Source of the DNA: Oscillospiraceae bacterium | GTDB taxonomy: Bacteria; Bacillota; Clostridia; Oscillospirales; Oscillospiraceae | Reading direction: 5' to 3' | DNA length: 13,213 nt | NCBI GenBank assembly: GCA_020025395.1 | Contig: JAHHSE010000030.1 | Coordinates: forward strand, 1 to 13,213 | Shown here: positions 5,202-13,118 of the stretch, in pieces | Numbering within the stretch: position 1 is the first letter of the stretch | Layout of the letters: every line of letters begins with the position of its first letter | Made by a program: the position numbers and the translations under genes | The notes under the pieces: generated by a model | The model's database searches: none | What the model was told of the DNA's origin: nothing | Seen by the model: the letters and a program-made list of their open reading frames with translations, nothing else

Positions 5202-6593
5202 CTATTGCTTGGGATCTCCCATTTTCGGATCATCCTCCCCAAGCTCCAGAAGTCCCTTCCCGCTGTCCCTTCGGTGCGTTCTCCACTGGGAAACATCAAT
5301 TGGCTCATGCTCCTCGAAGAGGTCGTAATAGTCCTCGTTCCGCAGGGTGGGACGGCGATGCCTCGCAATGGCGGTAATGGTAGGATAGAAAACGATGGCG
5401 ATGATACCGCCGGAAAACCCGTTGTTGTACAGGTTGAGTCCGGCCACCGGTCCTCCGGTCTGCAAGACCAGAGCGGAATGGATAAAGCCGGCCAAAATAC
5501 CATAGGGCCAGCCAAAGTGCCCGGCGATGGGGGCCAGGGTGGTGCCGAACAGCCCCGCGATTTGGAGGGAAGGATGGTCCGGGGTGTAATGCATCCCAAA
5601 AGCGCCCAGGGCAACACCGATCATCACAGGGACGATGTTGAGTACATGCTTTCCAAAGGCGGAGAAGCCGATGATGGTGAAAATCCCCCCCAAAGTGGGC
5701 CCATTCAGATCCCCGTTGACCAGGAGAACATAAAACATCCCGATGATGCCGTTAATCCCCATATTGATGAGGACGGGGCCGGGACCAAACATACGAAGAT
5801 AGTCACTGGGCGCACGGCCCGTGGTGGAAATCAGCCGACGATAGCCCGCCCAGACCGCCCAGACAGGTGCCTTTGTGGCAAAGAGGCCCGCCACAATAAA
5901 GGCAACACACAGGATGCTGACCGCCACACACAATCGGTTGTTGTACCCGGTGGACCAGTAGAGCGCAGAGTCCGGCCGATCTCCGAAGGCGATGAGGATG
6001 GGGACAATCATCATGGCGAAAAGGCCGCAGGCAAAGCCCATATTGTAGAGATTCATCCCGTTCTGGACCTTATATGTATAGCCGGAGAGGGAGGGGAGGA
6101 TGAACCCCACCAAAATCCCGGTGGCGATTCCGAGAGGGATGCTGGCGTGGGTGCTTCCCAGGGCCATATAGCTCACCAAAGGGGCCAGAGAGGTAGCCAG
6201 GAGGGAAACCGAGGAATATTTGGAAAAGGGTTCCCTCTGATACTTCGCGTAGAGCCAGGTGCCAAAGATAATGGGCCAGATGTTGAGGACATTCTTGCCA
6301 AAGAGGGCAAAGCCCGCCATGAGGCTCATTTCCACAATGGTAAAGCCATTATAGGCATCCCCTGAAAAACGAATGATAAGGATGGAGGTGAGGGTGACCA
6401 AACCGGCATTGACGAAAGCGGCCCCGATCCCGCCAATGCGGATATAGTCCGTAATCAACAGGTCCTGCATGGAGACGATGCGGCGCAGCCCGGGTAAAAT
6501 GGTATCCGGTTCCCCCAGAATGATGCCCAGGGCCATCAGCCCGAAGGAAAAGAGAATGGTTGCGTAAAGAATGTGGCGGTACCTGTTTTGCAA
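5202..6593 (-). CDS. DUF1576 family multi-pass membrane protein, TTG start
   Basis: A 463-residue integral membrane protein that I place in the DUF1576 family, function unknown, probably a transporter. It has about ten or more hydrophobic segments. Two halves repeat the same motifs: FGKNVLNIWP at 98-107 and FGKHVLNIVP at 313-322, TSLAPL at 134-139 and TTLAPI at 351-356, NLYNMGF at 181-187 and NLYNNGF at 387-393. The C-terminus (about 410-463) is polar and acidic, likely cytoplasmic. The frame stays open upstream to 6740, but a promoter at 6630-6658 lies within that extension and the transcript would start near 6623. I therefore place the start at TTG (6591-6593), seven bases after GGGGA (6601-6605). 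This also fits the family N-terminus, which begins shortly before the first membrane segment. It follows ribF but has its own promoter. Confidence 0.82.
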   Translation of the reverse strand: MQNRYRHILYATILFSFGLMALGIILGEPDTILPGLRRIVSMQDLLITDYIRIGGIGAAFVNAGLVTLTSILIIRFSGDAYNGFTIVEMSLMAGFALFGKNVLNIWPIIFGTWLYAKYQREPFSKYSSVSLLATSLAPLVSYMALGSTHASIPLGIATGILVGFILPSLSGYTYKVQNGMNLYNMGFACGLFAMMIVPILIAFGDRPDSALYWSTGYNNRLCVAVSILCVAFIVAGLFATKAPVWAVWAGYRRLISTTGRAPSDYLRMFGPGPVLINMGINGIIGMFYVLLVNGDLNGPTLGGIFTIIGFSAFGKHVLNIVPVMIGVALGAFGMHYTPDHPSLQIAGLFGTTLAPIAGHFGWPYGILAGFIHSALVLQTGGPVAGLNLYNNGFSGGIIAIVFYPTITAIARHRRPTLRNEDYYDLFEEHEPIDVSQWRTHRRDSGKGLLELGEDDPKMGDPKQ

Positions 6594-6629
6594 AACCGCT
6601 TCCCCCCATTGAATTAGTTGCTTCTCTCT

Positions 6630-6658
6630 ATTATATGAGATATCAGGAATAAATACAA
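6630..6658 (-). promoter_or_regulatory. Sigma-A promoter of the DUF1576 gene
   Basis: On the minus strand TTGTAT (6653-6658) and a perfect TATAAT (6630-6635) are separated by 17 bases, with transcription expected from about 6623. It lies 27 bases after the ribF stop codon, with no terminator visible in between, so DUF1576 may also receive read-through from the nusA-infB operon. Confidence 0.75.
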
Positions 6659-6684
6659 GAACAAACCGCCCAACACGGGGAAGA

Positions 6685-7590
6685 CTATCTATTCTGCCTA
6701 AAATAATCCATGGTTTGTTGTGCATTGTGGAGAACCGCATCCCGAAGGGCTTCCAGGGAGGAAAATTTCTCCTCCCCCCGAAGGAATTTATAAAATTCCA
6801 TGCAGATCGTCTGTCCGTAGAGGTCCTCGGAAAAATTCAGCAGGTACCCCTCCACGGTGACGGACCCCTGGCGGTCCACGGTGGGACGGACCCCCACATT
6901 GGTCACGGCGGGGAATCGCCGCCCGTCCTCCAGGGTCACGATGGTAGCGTAGACCCCGTAGGCGGGGACGATGACTCCCGGCTGAAACCGGAGATTCACC
7001 GTGGGGAAACCCAGGGCGGAGCCAAGTTTTTTTCCGTGGCCCACGGTATCAATGAGCAGGTGGGGGTGGCCCAGGAAGTCTCTGGCCCGCTCCATCTCCC
7101 CCTGACGGATGAGGGTACGGATATAGGTGGAGGAGATGGTGATCCCGTCCTTTTCCACCTTGGGGATGATGTCACAGCCGATTCCCAAAGCCTCACATTT
7201 CATCGTGAGCCGCTCCGGGTTCCCCCGGCCCATATAGCCGAAGTGGAAATCATGGCCCGCCACCAGATGGACGGCCCCATTCTCCTTCACCAGATAGTCG
7301 GTGATAAAGTCCTCCCAGGGCATCTTCATCATCCGCTCATTGAAGTGGGCCACAATAACATCTCGGATCCCATATTGACGGCGCATCAGCTCCGCACGGT
7401 CGGCGGGGGAGTTGATGAGGGGGACCTGGGTCCCCATCACCAGCTGGTCCGGGTGGGTATCGAAGGTCACCGCCGTGGGAATGGCATCCAGCTCCCGGGC
7501 CGCCTGGGCCACACGGCCCAGCAGCGCCCCATGGCCCACATGGACCCCGTCGAAAAAGCCAAGGGCTATCACTCTTTTTATCTCATTCAT
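6685..7590 (-). CDS. ribF: Bifunctional riboflavin kinase / FAD synthetase
   Basis: A 301-residue cytosolic enzyme that phosphorylates riboflavin to FMN and adenylylates FMN to FAD. The N-terminal FAD synthetase domain shows GFFDGVHVGH at 11-20 (nucleotidyltransferase HxGH-type site), an FDTHP stretch near 43-47, and ISSTYIR at 152-158. The C-terminal riboflavin kinase domain shows GFPTVNL at 194-200 and NVGVRPT at 231-237. The length is typical. It starts three bases after the truB stop codon, with GAGG inside the end of truB as ribosome binding site, so it is translationally linked to truB. The truB-ribF pair is a common arrangement in Firmicutes. It is the last gene of the operon before the DUF1576 promoter. 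Confidence 0.95.
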   Translation of the reverse strand: MNEIKRVIALGFFDGVHVGHGALLGRVAQAARELDAIPTAVTFDTHPDQLVMGTQVPLINSPADRAELMRRQYGIRDVIVAHFNERMMKMPWEDFITDYLVKENGAVHLVAGHDFHFGYMGRGNPERLTMKCEALGIGCDIIPKVEKDGITISSTYIRTLIRQGEMERARDFLGHPHLLIDTVGHGKKLGSALGFPTVNLRFQPGVIVPAYGVYATIVTLEDGRRFPAVTNVGVRPTVDRQGSVTVEGYLLNFSEDLYGQTICMEFYKFLRGEEKFSSLEALRDAVLHNAQQTMDYFRQNR

Positions 7591-7593
7591 TCT

Positions 7594-8460
7594 TTAGACC
7601 TCAAAAAAACTCTTTATGGTGGTCATCGTTCCCCCCTTGGCGGACCCCAGCAGAAGGAACTCCCCCTCCTCCCCATAGACCCGGTAGAGGCCGTCCGGGA
7701 CCTCCGCCCGGAAGGGGTTCCCGTTTTTTGCACGGAAAGCCTCGCGGCCTTGGATGACCAGGGCCGGATGCCGGGAAAAGCAGCTGTCCACCGGACGGAG
7801 CAGGTCCTCCGGCTCCTCACTGTCCAGCACCCGGTCCAGGGGAAGGCTGTCCTCCAGGGTAAAGCCCGCCGCCTCGGTACGGCGGAGGGCGCTCATACAG
7901 CCTCCGCAGCCCAGGGCCTGCCCGATATCATGGCAGAGGGTGCGGATATAGGTCCCCTTGGAGCATTTGACCCGGAGAGTGTATTCCCCCGGCCCTCTCT
8001 CCCCCTCCAGGGTCAGGGCGTAGATGGTCACGGGACGGGGGCTTCGCTCCACCTCAACCCCCTTCCGGGCCAGCTCATAGAGCTTTTTCCCCTCCCGTTT
8101 GATGGCGGAGTACATAGGGGGAATCTGTCGGATGGGTCCGGTAAATTGGGGGAGGAGCGCCTGCACCGCCTCCGGGGATACGGTCACCGGCCTCTCCTCC
8201 ACCACCTGTCCGGTGATGTCCTGGGTGTTGGTCACCCTTCCCAGCTTCAGTCCGGCCACATACTCCTTATCCCCCTCTGCGATGTATTCCACCCCACGGG
8301 TGGCCCGCCCCAGAAAGATGGGAAGGACGCCGGTGGCCATGGGGTCCAGGGTACCCCCATGACCGATCCGCTTTTCGCGGAACTTCCCTCTCAGCTTGGC
8401 GCACACATCCATGCTGGTCCAGCCGGAGGGCTTGTCTATAATTAATATTCCGTTTGCCAT
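7594..8460 (-). CDS. truB: tRNA pseudouridine(55) synthase
   Basis: A 288-residue enzyme that converts uridine 55 in the T loop of tRNAs to pseudouridine. The N-terminal LIIDKPSGWTS (6-16) and the catalytic motif GHGGTLDPMATG are present, with the catalytic aspartate at residue 39. SKGTYIRTLCHDIG matches the second conserved block, and a PUA-like RNA-binding C-terminus follows (about 220-288). AAGGAG lies eight bases before the ATG at 8458-8460, within a small GGGA/TCCC stem that could partly hide it. It lies 36 bases after nrnA and three before ribF. Confidence 0.96.
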   Translation of the reverse strand: MANGILIIDKPSGWTSMDVCAKLRGKFREKRIGHGGTLDPMATGVLPIFLGRATRGVEYIAEGDKEYVAGLKLGRVTNTQDITGQVVEERPVTVSPEAVQALLPQFTGPIRQIPPMYSAIKREGKKLYELARKGVEVERSPRPVTIYALTLEGERGPGEYTLRVKCSKGTYIRTLCHDIGQALGCGGCMSALRRTEAAGFTLEDSLPLDRVLDSEEPEDLLRPVDSCFSRHPALVIQGREAFRAKNGNPFRAEVPDGLYRVYGEEGEFLLLGSAKGGTMTTIKSFFEV

Positions 8461-8496
8461 AAGGGATCTCCTTCCCGGCCTTTTATCACGGCCCTG

Positions 8497-9444
8497 TCAG
8501 CTTCCCTGCCTGACCTGACGGATGGCCCGGGTGATGGCCCGCTCGGCCTCCACGGGGTCCATGGACACGGTGCAGCCCGCGGCGGCGGCGTGTCCTCCGC
8601 CCCCCAGCTTGGCGCACACATCGGAGGCGTTTAAATCGTTTGCCGTCCGAAGGGAGATCTTGCACACCTTCTCCTGAAGCTGACGGATGGTCACCGAATG
8701 GCGGATCCCTTCGATCTGGCCCAGGAAGGAGGCGATGTCCTCCAGGTCCTCCTCACGGGCCTGGACCTTCTCCGCCATCTCCAGGGTGACAGCCGCCACC
8801 GCCACCGTCCCCTCCTCATAGAGCCGCATTCGGGCCAGCAGCATGGACTCCACCTGGAGCCGCTTCAGGCTCTTGGTGCGGAAGTGGCGCTTGTTCACCC
8901 CTTGATAGTCGATCCCCACCTCCATCAGGGCTGCGGCCACCCTGTGGGTGTTGGCCCTGGTATTGGAATAGACGAAGCAGCCCGTATCGGTGGACACCGC
9001 CACATAGAGGGGAAGTGCCATCTCCGGGGTGAGGGGACCCAGCTCGGTGAGAATCTGATAGAGAATTTCCCCGCAGGAGGCCTTGTCCGCCTCCACATAG
9101 TTGACCTTCGCGTAGCCCGTATGGGAGGGGTGGTGATCGATGGAAAGATCCACACGGTCCCGGTAGGGCCGGGCATTCTCCGGCAGCAGCTCCGGACTGG
9201 CGGTGTCCACGCTGACCACATATTGGGGGACGAAGTCCTCCGGCCCCTGGACCCCCTCCAGATAGGGGGCAAAGAGGGTGGTGGCCTCCCGGTTCGGCAG
9301 GAGCCAGGCGGTTTTCCCCAAGGCCCGGAGGCCGTGGCAAAGACCCACGGCACAGCCCAGAGTATCCCCGTCGGGACGCTTGTGGGTTAAGATCAAAATG
9401 TTGTCCTGCTCCCGCAAAAGGGCAGCAGCCTGTTTGTGGTCCAT
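8497..9444 (-). CDS. nrnA: DHH/DHHA1 phosphoesterase, nanoRNase/pAp phosphatase type
   Basis: A 315-residue DHH-family phosphoesterase of the NrnA type, which degrades very short RNAs and dephosphorylates pAp in the cytosol. Metal-binding motifs are visible in order: HKRPDGDTLG at 21-30, VSVDTA at 77-82, DHHPSH at 103-108, and TDTG at 152-155. The C-terminal DHHA1 substrate-binding motif is GGGGHAAAAG at 281-290. The length matches the family. GGAGG lies seven bases before the ATG at 9442-9444, directly after the rbfA stop codon (11 bases between the genes). Placement between rbfA and truB is common in Clostridia and Bacilli and fits a role in RNA turnover. The exact substrate preference cannot be read from the sequence. 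Confidence 0.92.
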   Translation of the reverse strand: MDHKQAAALLREQDNILILTHKRPDGDTLGCAVGLCHGLRALGKTAWLLPNREATTLFAPYLEGVQGPEDFVPQYVVSVDTASPELLPENARPYRDRVDLSIDHHPSHTGYAKVNYVEADKASCGEILYQILTELGPLTPEMALPLYVAVSTDTGCFVYSNTRANTHRVAAALMEVGIDYQGVNKRHFRTKSLKRLQVESMLLARMRLYEEGTVAVAAVTLEMAEKVQAREEDLEDIASFLGQIEGIRHSVTIRQLQEKVCKISLRTANDLNASDVCAKLGGGGHAAAAGCTVSMDPVEAERAITRAIRQVRQGS

Positions 9445-9455
9445 AAATTACCTCC

Positions 9456-9803
9456 TCACAGATGATGATCCTCCAGCTTTTCGATCAGCTCCAGAATATG
9501 GGCGCCCTTGTCAATGGAATCGTCGGCCTGGAAGATCAGCTCTGGGGTATAGCGCAGGTTCAGGCTGTGCCCCAGCTCCCGCCGAAGATAGCCCGCCGCG
9601 GATTTGAGGCCCTGGATGACCTCCTTGGTGTCACTCTTATCCAGCATGGAGACAAAGACCTTTGCGTAGCGCAGGTCCGGTGTGGTCTCCACCGCGGTGA
9701 CCGAGATCAGCCCGGTCACCCGGGGATCCTTCACGGTTCGGATCAGGGAGGCCAGCTCCCGCTGGATCTCCTCGTTGATGCGTCCCAAACGATTACTTGC
9801 CAT
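9456..9803 (-). CDS. rbfA: 30S ribosome-binding factor A
   Basis: A 115-residue protein with a KH-like fold that binds the immature 30S subunit and helps 16S rRNA 5'-end maturation, important in the cold. Family signatures are the opening NRLGRINEEIQRELASLI, then VKDPRVTGLISVTAVETTPDLRYAKVFVS (about 24-52, shown here by position), and RYTPELIFQADDSIDKGAHILELI towards the end. It is full length. GGAAAGGAG lies before the ATG at 9801-9803. It sits between infB and nrnA, separated from infB by 123 bases that contain a long hairpin. Confidence 0.95.
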   Translation of the reverse strand: MASNRLGRINEEIQRELASLIRTVKDPRVTGLISVTAVETTPDLRYAKVFVSMLDKSDTKEVIQGLKSAAGYLRRELGHSLNLRYTPELIFQADDSIDKGAHILELIEKLEDHHL

Positions 9804-9835
9804 ATGTGTCTCCTTTCCCCGTCAGGGGGTGAATC

Positions 9836-9881
9836 GGAAAAGCCGCAGGATGGGCGTATCTGGCCCACCCTCCGGCTTTCC
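9836..9881 (-). other. Long hairpin between infB and rbfA
   Basis: On the minus-strand transcript GGAAAGCCG (9873-9881) pairs with CGGCTTTTCC (9836-9845) with one bulged T. Past a G-G mismatch, AGGGTGGGC (9863-9871) pairs with GCCCATCCT (9847-9855) with one G-U pair, and the loop is 7 bases. That makes 18 pairs in all. The G-U pair would be a C-A mismatch on the plus strand, so it acts as RNA of the operon. There is no run of T after it, so it is a processing, pausing or stability element rather than a full terminator. Confidence 0.6.
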
Positions 9882-9926
9882 TGTCTTTTGCGCACTTGCT
9901 GAATGGGTCCTGCCCGGCGGGCGAAA

Positions 9927-12254
9927 TCAGATCTGGATCTGCTCCATCAGGAAGGCCTCGATCATGTCCCCTTCCTTGATGTCCTGGAACTTTTCAAAGG
10001 TGATGCCGCACTCATAGCCGGCGGCCACCTCTTTCACGCTGTCCTTGAACCGCTGGAGGGAGGCAATGGCCCCGTCGTAGATCACGATATTGTCCCGGAG
10101 AAGCCGCATCTGGGCGTTGCGCTGCATCTTGCCGTCGGTGACATAGCAGCCTGCGACCATGCCCACCCCGGTGATTCGGAAGACATTCCGCACCTCGGCG
10201 TGACCCAGCTCCACCTCTTTGAACTTAGGCGCCAGCATTCCCTTCATGGCGGTCTCTATCTCGTTAATGGCATCGTAAATGACCCGGTACATCCGCATAT
10301 CCACATTCATACGGGCGGCGTTTTCCTTGGCGTTGTTGTCCGGACGGACATTGAAGCCCACAATGATGGCCCCGGAGGTGGAGGCCAGCATCACATCGCT
10401 CTCGCTGATGGCGCCCACGGCACAGTGGATGACCCGAACCCGGACCTCCTCGTTGGTGAGCTTCTCCAGAGAGGCCTTCACCGCCTCGGCGGACCCCTGA
10501 ACATCCGCCTTCACAATGATGTTCAGATTCTTCATCTCCCCCGCCTGGATCTGGGAGAACAGATTATCCAGCGTCACCTTGCCCACGGCGTTGTGGATCG
10601 CCATCTTGTTCTCATGCTTCCGCTGCTCCACCAGTTCTCTCGCCATACGCTCATCGGCTACGGCATGGAAGTCGTCTCCCGCACTGGGCACTTCTCCCAT
10701 ACCGATGACCTCCACGGGAACGGAGGGGCCTGCCGAGAGGACCTTCTGGCCCTGGGCGTTGCTCATGGCACGGACACGGCCCACAGCGGTGCCGGCGATG
10801 ATCACATCCCCCTGACGAAGGGTGCCGTTCTGGATCAGAAGGGTGGCCACCGGACCTCTGCCCTTGTCCAGACGGGCCTCAATGACGGCCCCGTGGGCCG
10901 AGCGGTTGGGGTTTGCCTTCAGCTCCCGCATCTCGGCGGTAAGCAGGACCATTTCCAGCAGATTTTCGATGCCCTCTCCGGTTTTGGCGGAGATGGGGCA
11001 GACAATGGTGTCCCCGCCCCACTCCTCCGGCACCAGTCCGTGCTCGGTGAGCTGCTGGGTGATCCGGTCGGGGTTTGCGGCGGGCTTATCCATCTTGTTG
11101 ATGGCCACGATGATGGGGATCTCCGCCGCCTTGGCATGGCTGATGGATTCAATGGTCTGGGGCATGATCCCGTCGTCCGCCGCCACCACCAGGATGGCCA
11201 CATCGGTAATCATGGCGCCGCGGGCGCGCATGGCGGTGAAAGCCTCGTGTCCGGGGGTATCCAGGAAGGTGATTGGCTCCCCCTTCACCTTGACCTGATA
11301 GGCGCCGATGTGCTGGGTGATGCCGCCGGCCTCTCCCGATGCCACATCGGACTTCCGAATCCGGTCCAGGAGGGAGGTCTTGCCGTGGTCCACGTGACCC
11401 ATGACCACCACCACGGGGGCACGGGGGAGAAGATCCTCTTTCCTGTCCTCCGCGGTGTCGATGAGCCTCTCCTCGATGGTGACGATGATCTCCCGCTCCA
11501 CCTTGCAGCCCAGTTCCTCGGTGATGATGGAGGCGGTATCGAAATCAATGACATCGGAGAGGGAGGCCATGACCCCGTTCTTCATGAGACACTTAACTAC
11601 CTCGGCCCCGGTCTTCTTCATCCGGGAGGCCAGCTCGCCTACGGCAATCTCATCGGGAATCTTGACGGTCAGGGGATGCTTCTTGGCGATTTCCGCCTGA
11701 AGACGGCGCATTCTGTCCTGCTCCTCCTGACGGCGCTTGTTCCCCTGGAAGCCGCCCCCCCGGCGCTGGCCCGCGCCCCGGTTTTTGAACTTCTCCTTAC
11801 CCGCATCCATCTGACGGGTCTTCCCCGCCGCGATATTCTCCAGCCGCTCATCGTACTTCTCCAGATTCACGGCTCCCCCCTTGCGGGTGTCCACGATCTT
11901 TTTCTCGGGAACTCGGCTGACAGGCTTCTGGACGGGGGCCCCGGACTTTTCGCCGGGAGCGGGCAGCTTCTTTCCCGCGGGGGCAGGGGTCCGCTCCCTC
12001 CTGTCATGGGCGGCGGGCTTGGCCTCTTTGGCCTCCTTCGGCTCATGATACACATCGGCAAAGACGCTTTCCATGCTCTCCACCTGGTTGTGCTGAGTCA
12101 GGTAGTCGAAGATCACGGCCAGCTCATTGTCCTCCAGAACCTGCATATGGTTCTTGGGCGCGGTAAAGTACTTTGCCATGATATCGCTGATTTCCTTGGT
12201 CTGCTTGCCAAAATCCTTGGCCACTTCATGCACACGATATTTCACAAGACTCAA
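9927..12254 (-). CDS. infB: Translation initiation factor IF-2, TTG start
   Basis: A 775-residue GTPase that brings initiator fMet-tRNA to the 30S subunit and promotes subunit joining. Counting from the chosen start: a first IF2_N domain (about 6-56), a charged low-complexity linker rich in K, P, A and G (about 70-190), a second IF2_N region (about 193-252), then the G domain with GHVDHGKTS at 286-294, DTPGH at 332-336 and NKMD at 386-389, followed by the C-terminal domains that bind fMet-tRNA. The frame stays open to a TTG at 12267-12269, but the G of that codon begins the ribosome binding site GGAGG (12263-12267). The TTG at 12252-12254, eight bases after it, is therefore the likely start. 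The site directly follows the ylxQ stop codon. It is a core gene of the operon. Confidence 0.95.
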   Translation of the reverse strand: MSLVKYRVHEVAKDFGKQTKEISDIMAKYFTAPKNHMQVLEDNELAVIFDYLTQHNQVESMESVFADVYHEPKEAKEAKPAAHDRRERTPAPAGKKLPAPGEKSGAPVQKPVSRVPEKKIVDTRKGGAVNLEKYDERLENIAAGKTRQMDAGKEKFKNRGAGQRRGGGFQGNKRRQEEQDRMRRLQAEIAKKHPLTVKIPDEIAVGELASRMKKTGAEVVKCLMKNGVMASLSDVIDFDTASIITEELGCKVEREIIVTIEERLIDTAEDRKEDLLPRAPVVVVMGHVDHGKTSLLDRIRKSDVASGEAGGITQHIGAYQVKVKGEPITFLDTPGHEAFTAMRARGAMITDVAILVVAADDGIMPQTIESISHAKAAEIPIIVAINKMDKPAANPDRITQQLTEHGLVPEEWGGDTIVCPISAKTGEGIENLLEMVLLTAEMRELKANPNRSAHGAVIEARLDKGRGPVATLLIQNGTLRQGDVIIAGTAVGRVRAMSNAQGQKVLSAGPSVPVEVIGMGEVPSAGDDFHAVADERMARELVEQRKHENKMAIHNAVGKVTLDNLFSQIQAGEMKNLNIIVKADVQGSAEAVKASLEKLTNEEVRVRVIHCAVGAISESDVMLASTSGAIIVGFNVRPDNNAKENAARMNVDMRMYRVIYDAINEIETAMKGMLAPKFKEVELGHAEVRNVFRITGVGMVAGCYVTDGKMQRNAQMRLLRDNIVIYDGAIASLQRFKDSVKEVAAGYECGITFEKFQDIKEGDMIEAFLMEQIQI

Positions 12255-12269
12255 ATGAGCCACCTCCAA

Positions 12270-12827
12270 TTACAATTTTGATGTCCGAAAGCCGGTCCAG
12301 CCTGTCTCGGGGGTCCCTGCCTTCTTTTTCCGGTTCGGATGCACGCCCTTTCCTGCTGGGGAGGCTCCCTTCCCCTTCTCTTCCTGCTTGGGGGGCGGCG
12401 TCCAAGGGCGTTTTTTCCCCCGCTCCAGGTTCTTTTCATGCCGACGCTGTTCCCGCTGACGCTGAAGGACCTTCCGGGCCTTCTCCCCCAGCCTTGCCGC
12501 CGCCGGCCCATATTTCTCCGGGTCTTTGGCTGCCAGCTTCTCCGCCAGGGAGGCGGCAAAGCCACTGTCTGTGAGGGCCAGCATGGCGCAGCTGGATCGG
12601 CCCACCGCCATCCCCAATTCCGCCTTGGTATATGGCACGATGAGGGTCAGCACATTTCCCGCCTGCCCGAAATGAGCGGCCCTTCGGACGGTGTTGGACG
12701 CCGCGTCCTCCGCCAGCAGGAGAAGCCCGGCCTTTCTGGCCCGGGCGGAGGCCCCCACCGGCTCCTCCCCAATCTCCAGCTGCCCCGCCTTCTTCGCCAT
12801 TCCGATCAGACGCAGAATATTATCCAT
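12270..12827 (-). CDS. ylxQ: L7Ae/L30e-like RNA-binding protein YlxQ with basic tail
   Basis: A 185-residue protein. Residues 1-100 form a ribosomal protein L7Ae/L30e-like domain (MDNILRLIGMAKKAGQLEIG, then AGLLLLAEDAASNT, then LGMAVGRSSCAMLAL), as in the YlxQ proteins of the nusA-infB operon, which are thought to bind kinked RNA. The tail from about 115 to 185 is rich in K, R, P and G and is expected to be disordered and RNA-binding. The usual YlxQ of about 100 residues lacks it. The start at 12825-12827 is preceded by GGGGGAGG and lies inside the end of rnpM (8-base overlap), showing translational coupling. The frame is open further upstream, but that part lies inside rnpM. The last codon is followed at once by the infB ribosome binding site. 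Confidence 0.88.
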   Translation of the reverse strand: MDNILRLIGMAKKAGQLEIGEEPVGASARARKAGLLLLAEDAASNTVRRAAHFGQAGNVLTLIVPYTKAELGMAVGRSSCAMLALTDSGFAASLAEKLAAKDPEKYGPAAARLGEKARKVLQRQREQRRHEKNLERGKKRPWTPPPKQEEKGKGASPAGKGVHPNRKKKAGTPETGWTGFRTSKL

Positions 12828-13095
12828 CCTCCTCCCCCTTTTCCATCTCAGCCTCCAGCTGCTCATAGACCCCGGGGGGCAGGGGCTGGGAAAAAGCCCG
12901 CTCCAGCGCACGGCTCTTTCGTGCCCGCTTAAGGCATTCCATATTTTTGCAGAGGTAGGCGCCCCGGCCGGGCTTTTTCCCCCTGAAGTCCAGGGTCACC
13001 TCCCCCTCCGGGGATCGAACCGCTCGAATCAGCTGGTTCTTCTCCTTCATCTCCCTGCATCCCACGCATTGGCGCAGGGGTATTTTTTTCGGCAC
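12820..13095 (-). CDS. rnpM: YlxR family protein (RnpM, RNase P modulator), GTG start
   Basis: A 91-residue protein of the YlxR family with the hallmark LRQCVGCREMKEK near residues 7-19 and GRGAYLC at 43-49. The YlxR protein of Bacillus subtilis has been reported to bind RNase P RNA and modulate RNase P, hence the name RnpM. That function is carried over from the family, not shown here. The start is GTG at 13093-13095, six bases after GAGGTGA. It lies 23 bases after the nusA stop codon and overlaps ylxQ by 8 bases, the standard order in this operon. Confidence 0.92.
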   Translation of the reverse strand: MPKKIPLRQCVGCREMKEKNQLIRAVRSPEGEVTLDFRGKKPGRGAYLCKNMECLKRARKSRALERAFSQPLPPGVYEQLEAEMEKGEEDG

Positions 13096-13118
13096 CCTAC
13101 CTCACCTCGTTTTCTCTC

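Noticed and set aside
5205..6365. 386-codon plus-strand open frame opposite DUF1576
   Set aside because: Its composition is hydrophilic text typical of the reverse of a membrane protein gene, with no motifs.
6349..6609. ATG-started frame overlapping the start of DUF1576
   Set aside because: The ATG at 6607-6609 reads a different frame from the membrane protein and gives no domain; the in-frame TTG 14 bases downstream fits the family N-terminus.
6715..8445. 576-codon plus-strand open frame opposite ribF and truB
   Set aside because: It covers two well-supported minus-strand genes and their junction, so it is antisense chance.
9903..12281. 792-codon plus-strand open frame opposite infB
   Set aside because: It is the mirror of the IF-2 gene, rich in H, G, D and L as expected from the reverse of a GC-rich gene, and has no support of its own.
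12828..12911. 28-residue N-terminal extension of ylxQ
   Set aside because: It lies wholly within rnpM in another frame, and the L7Ae domain begins at the ATG at 12825-12827, which has a good ribosome binding site.
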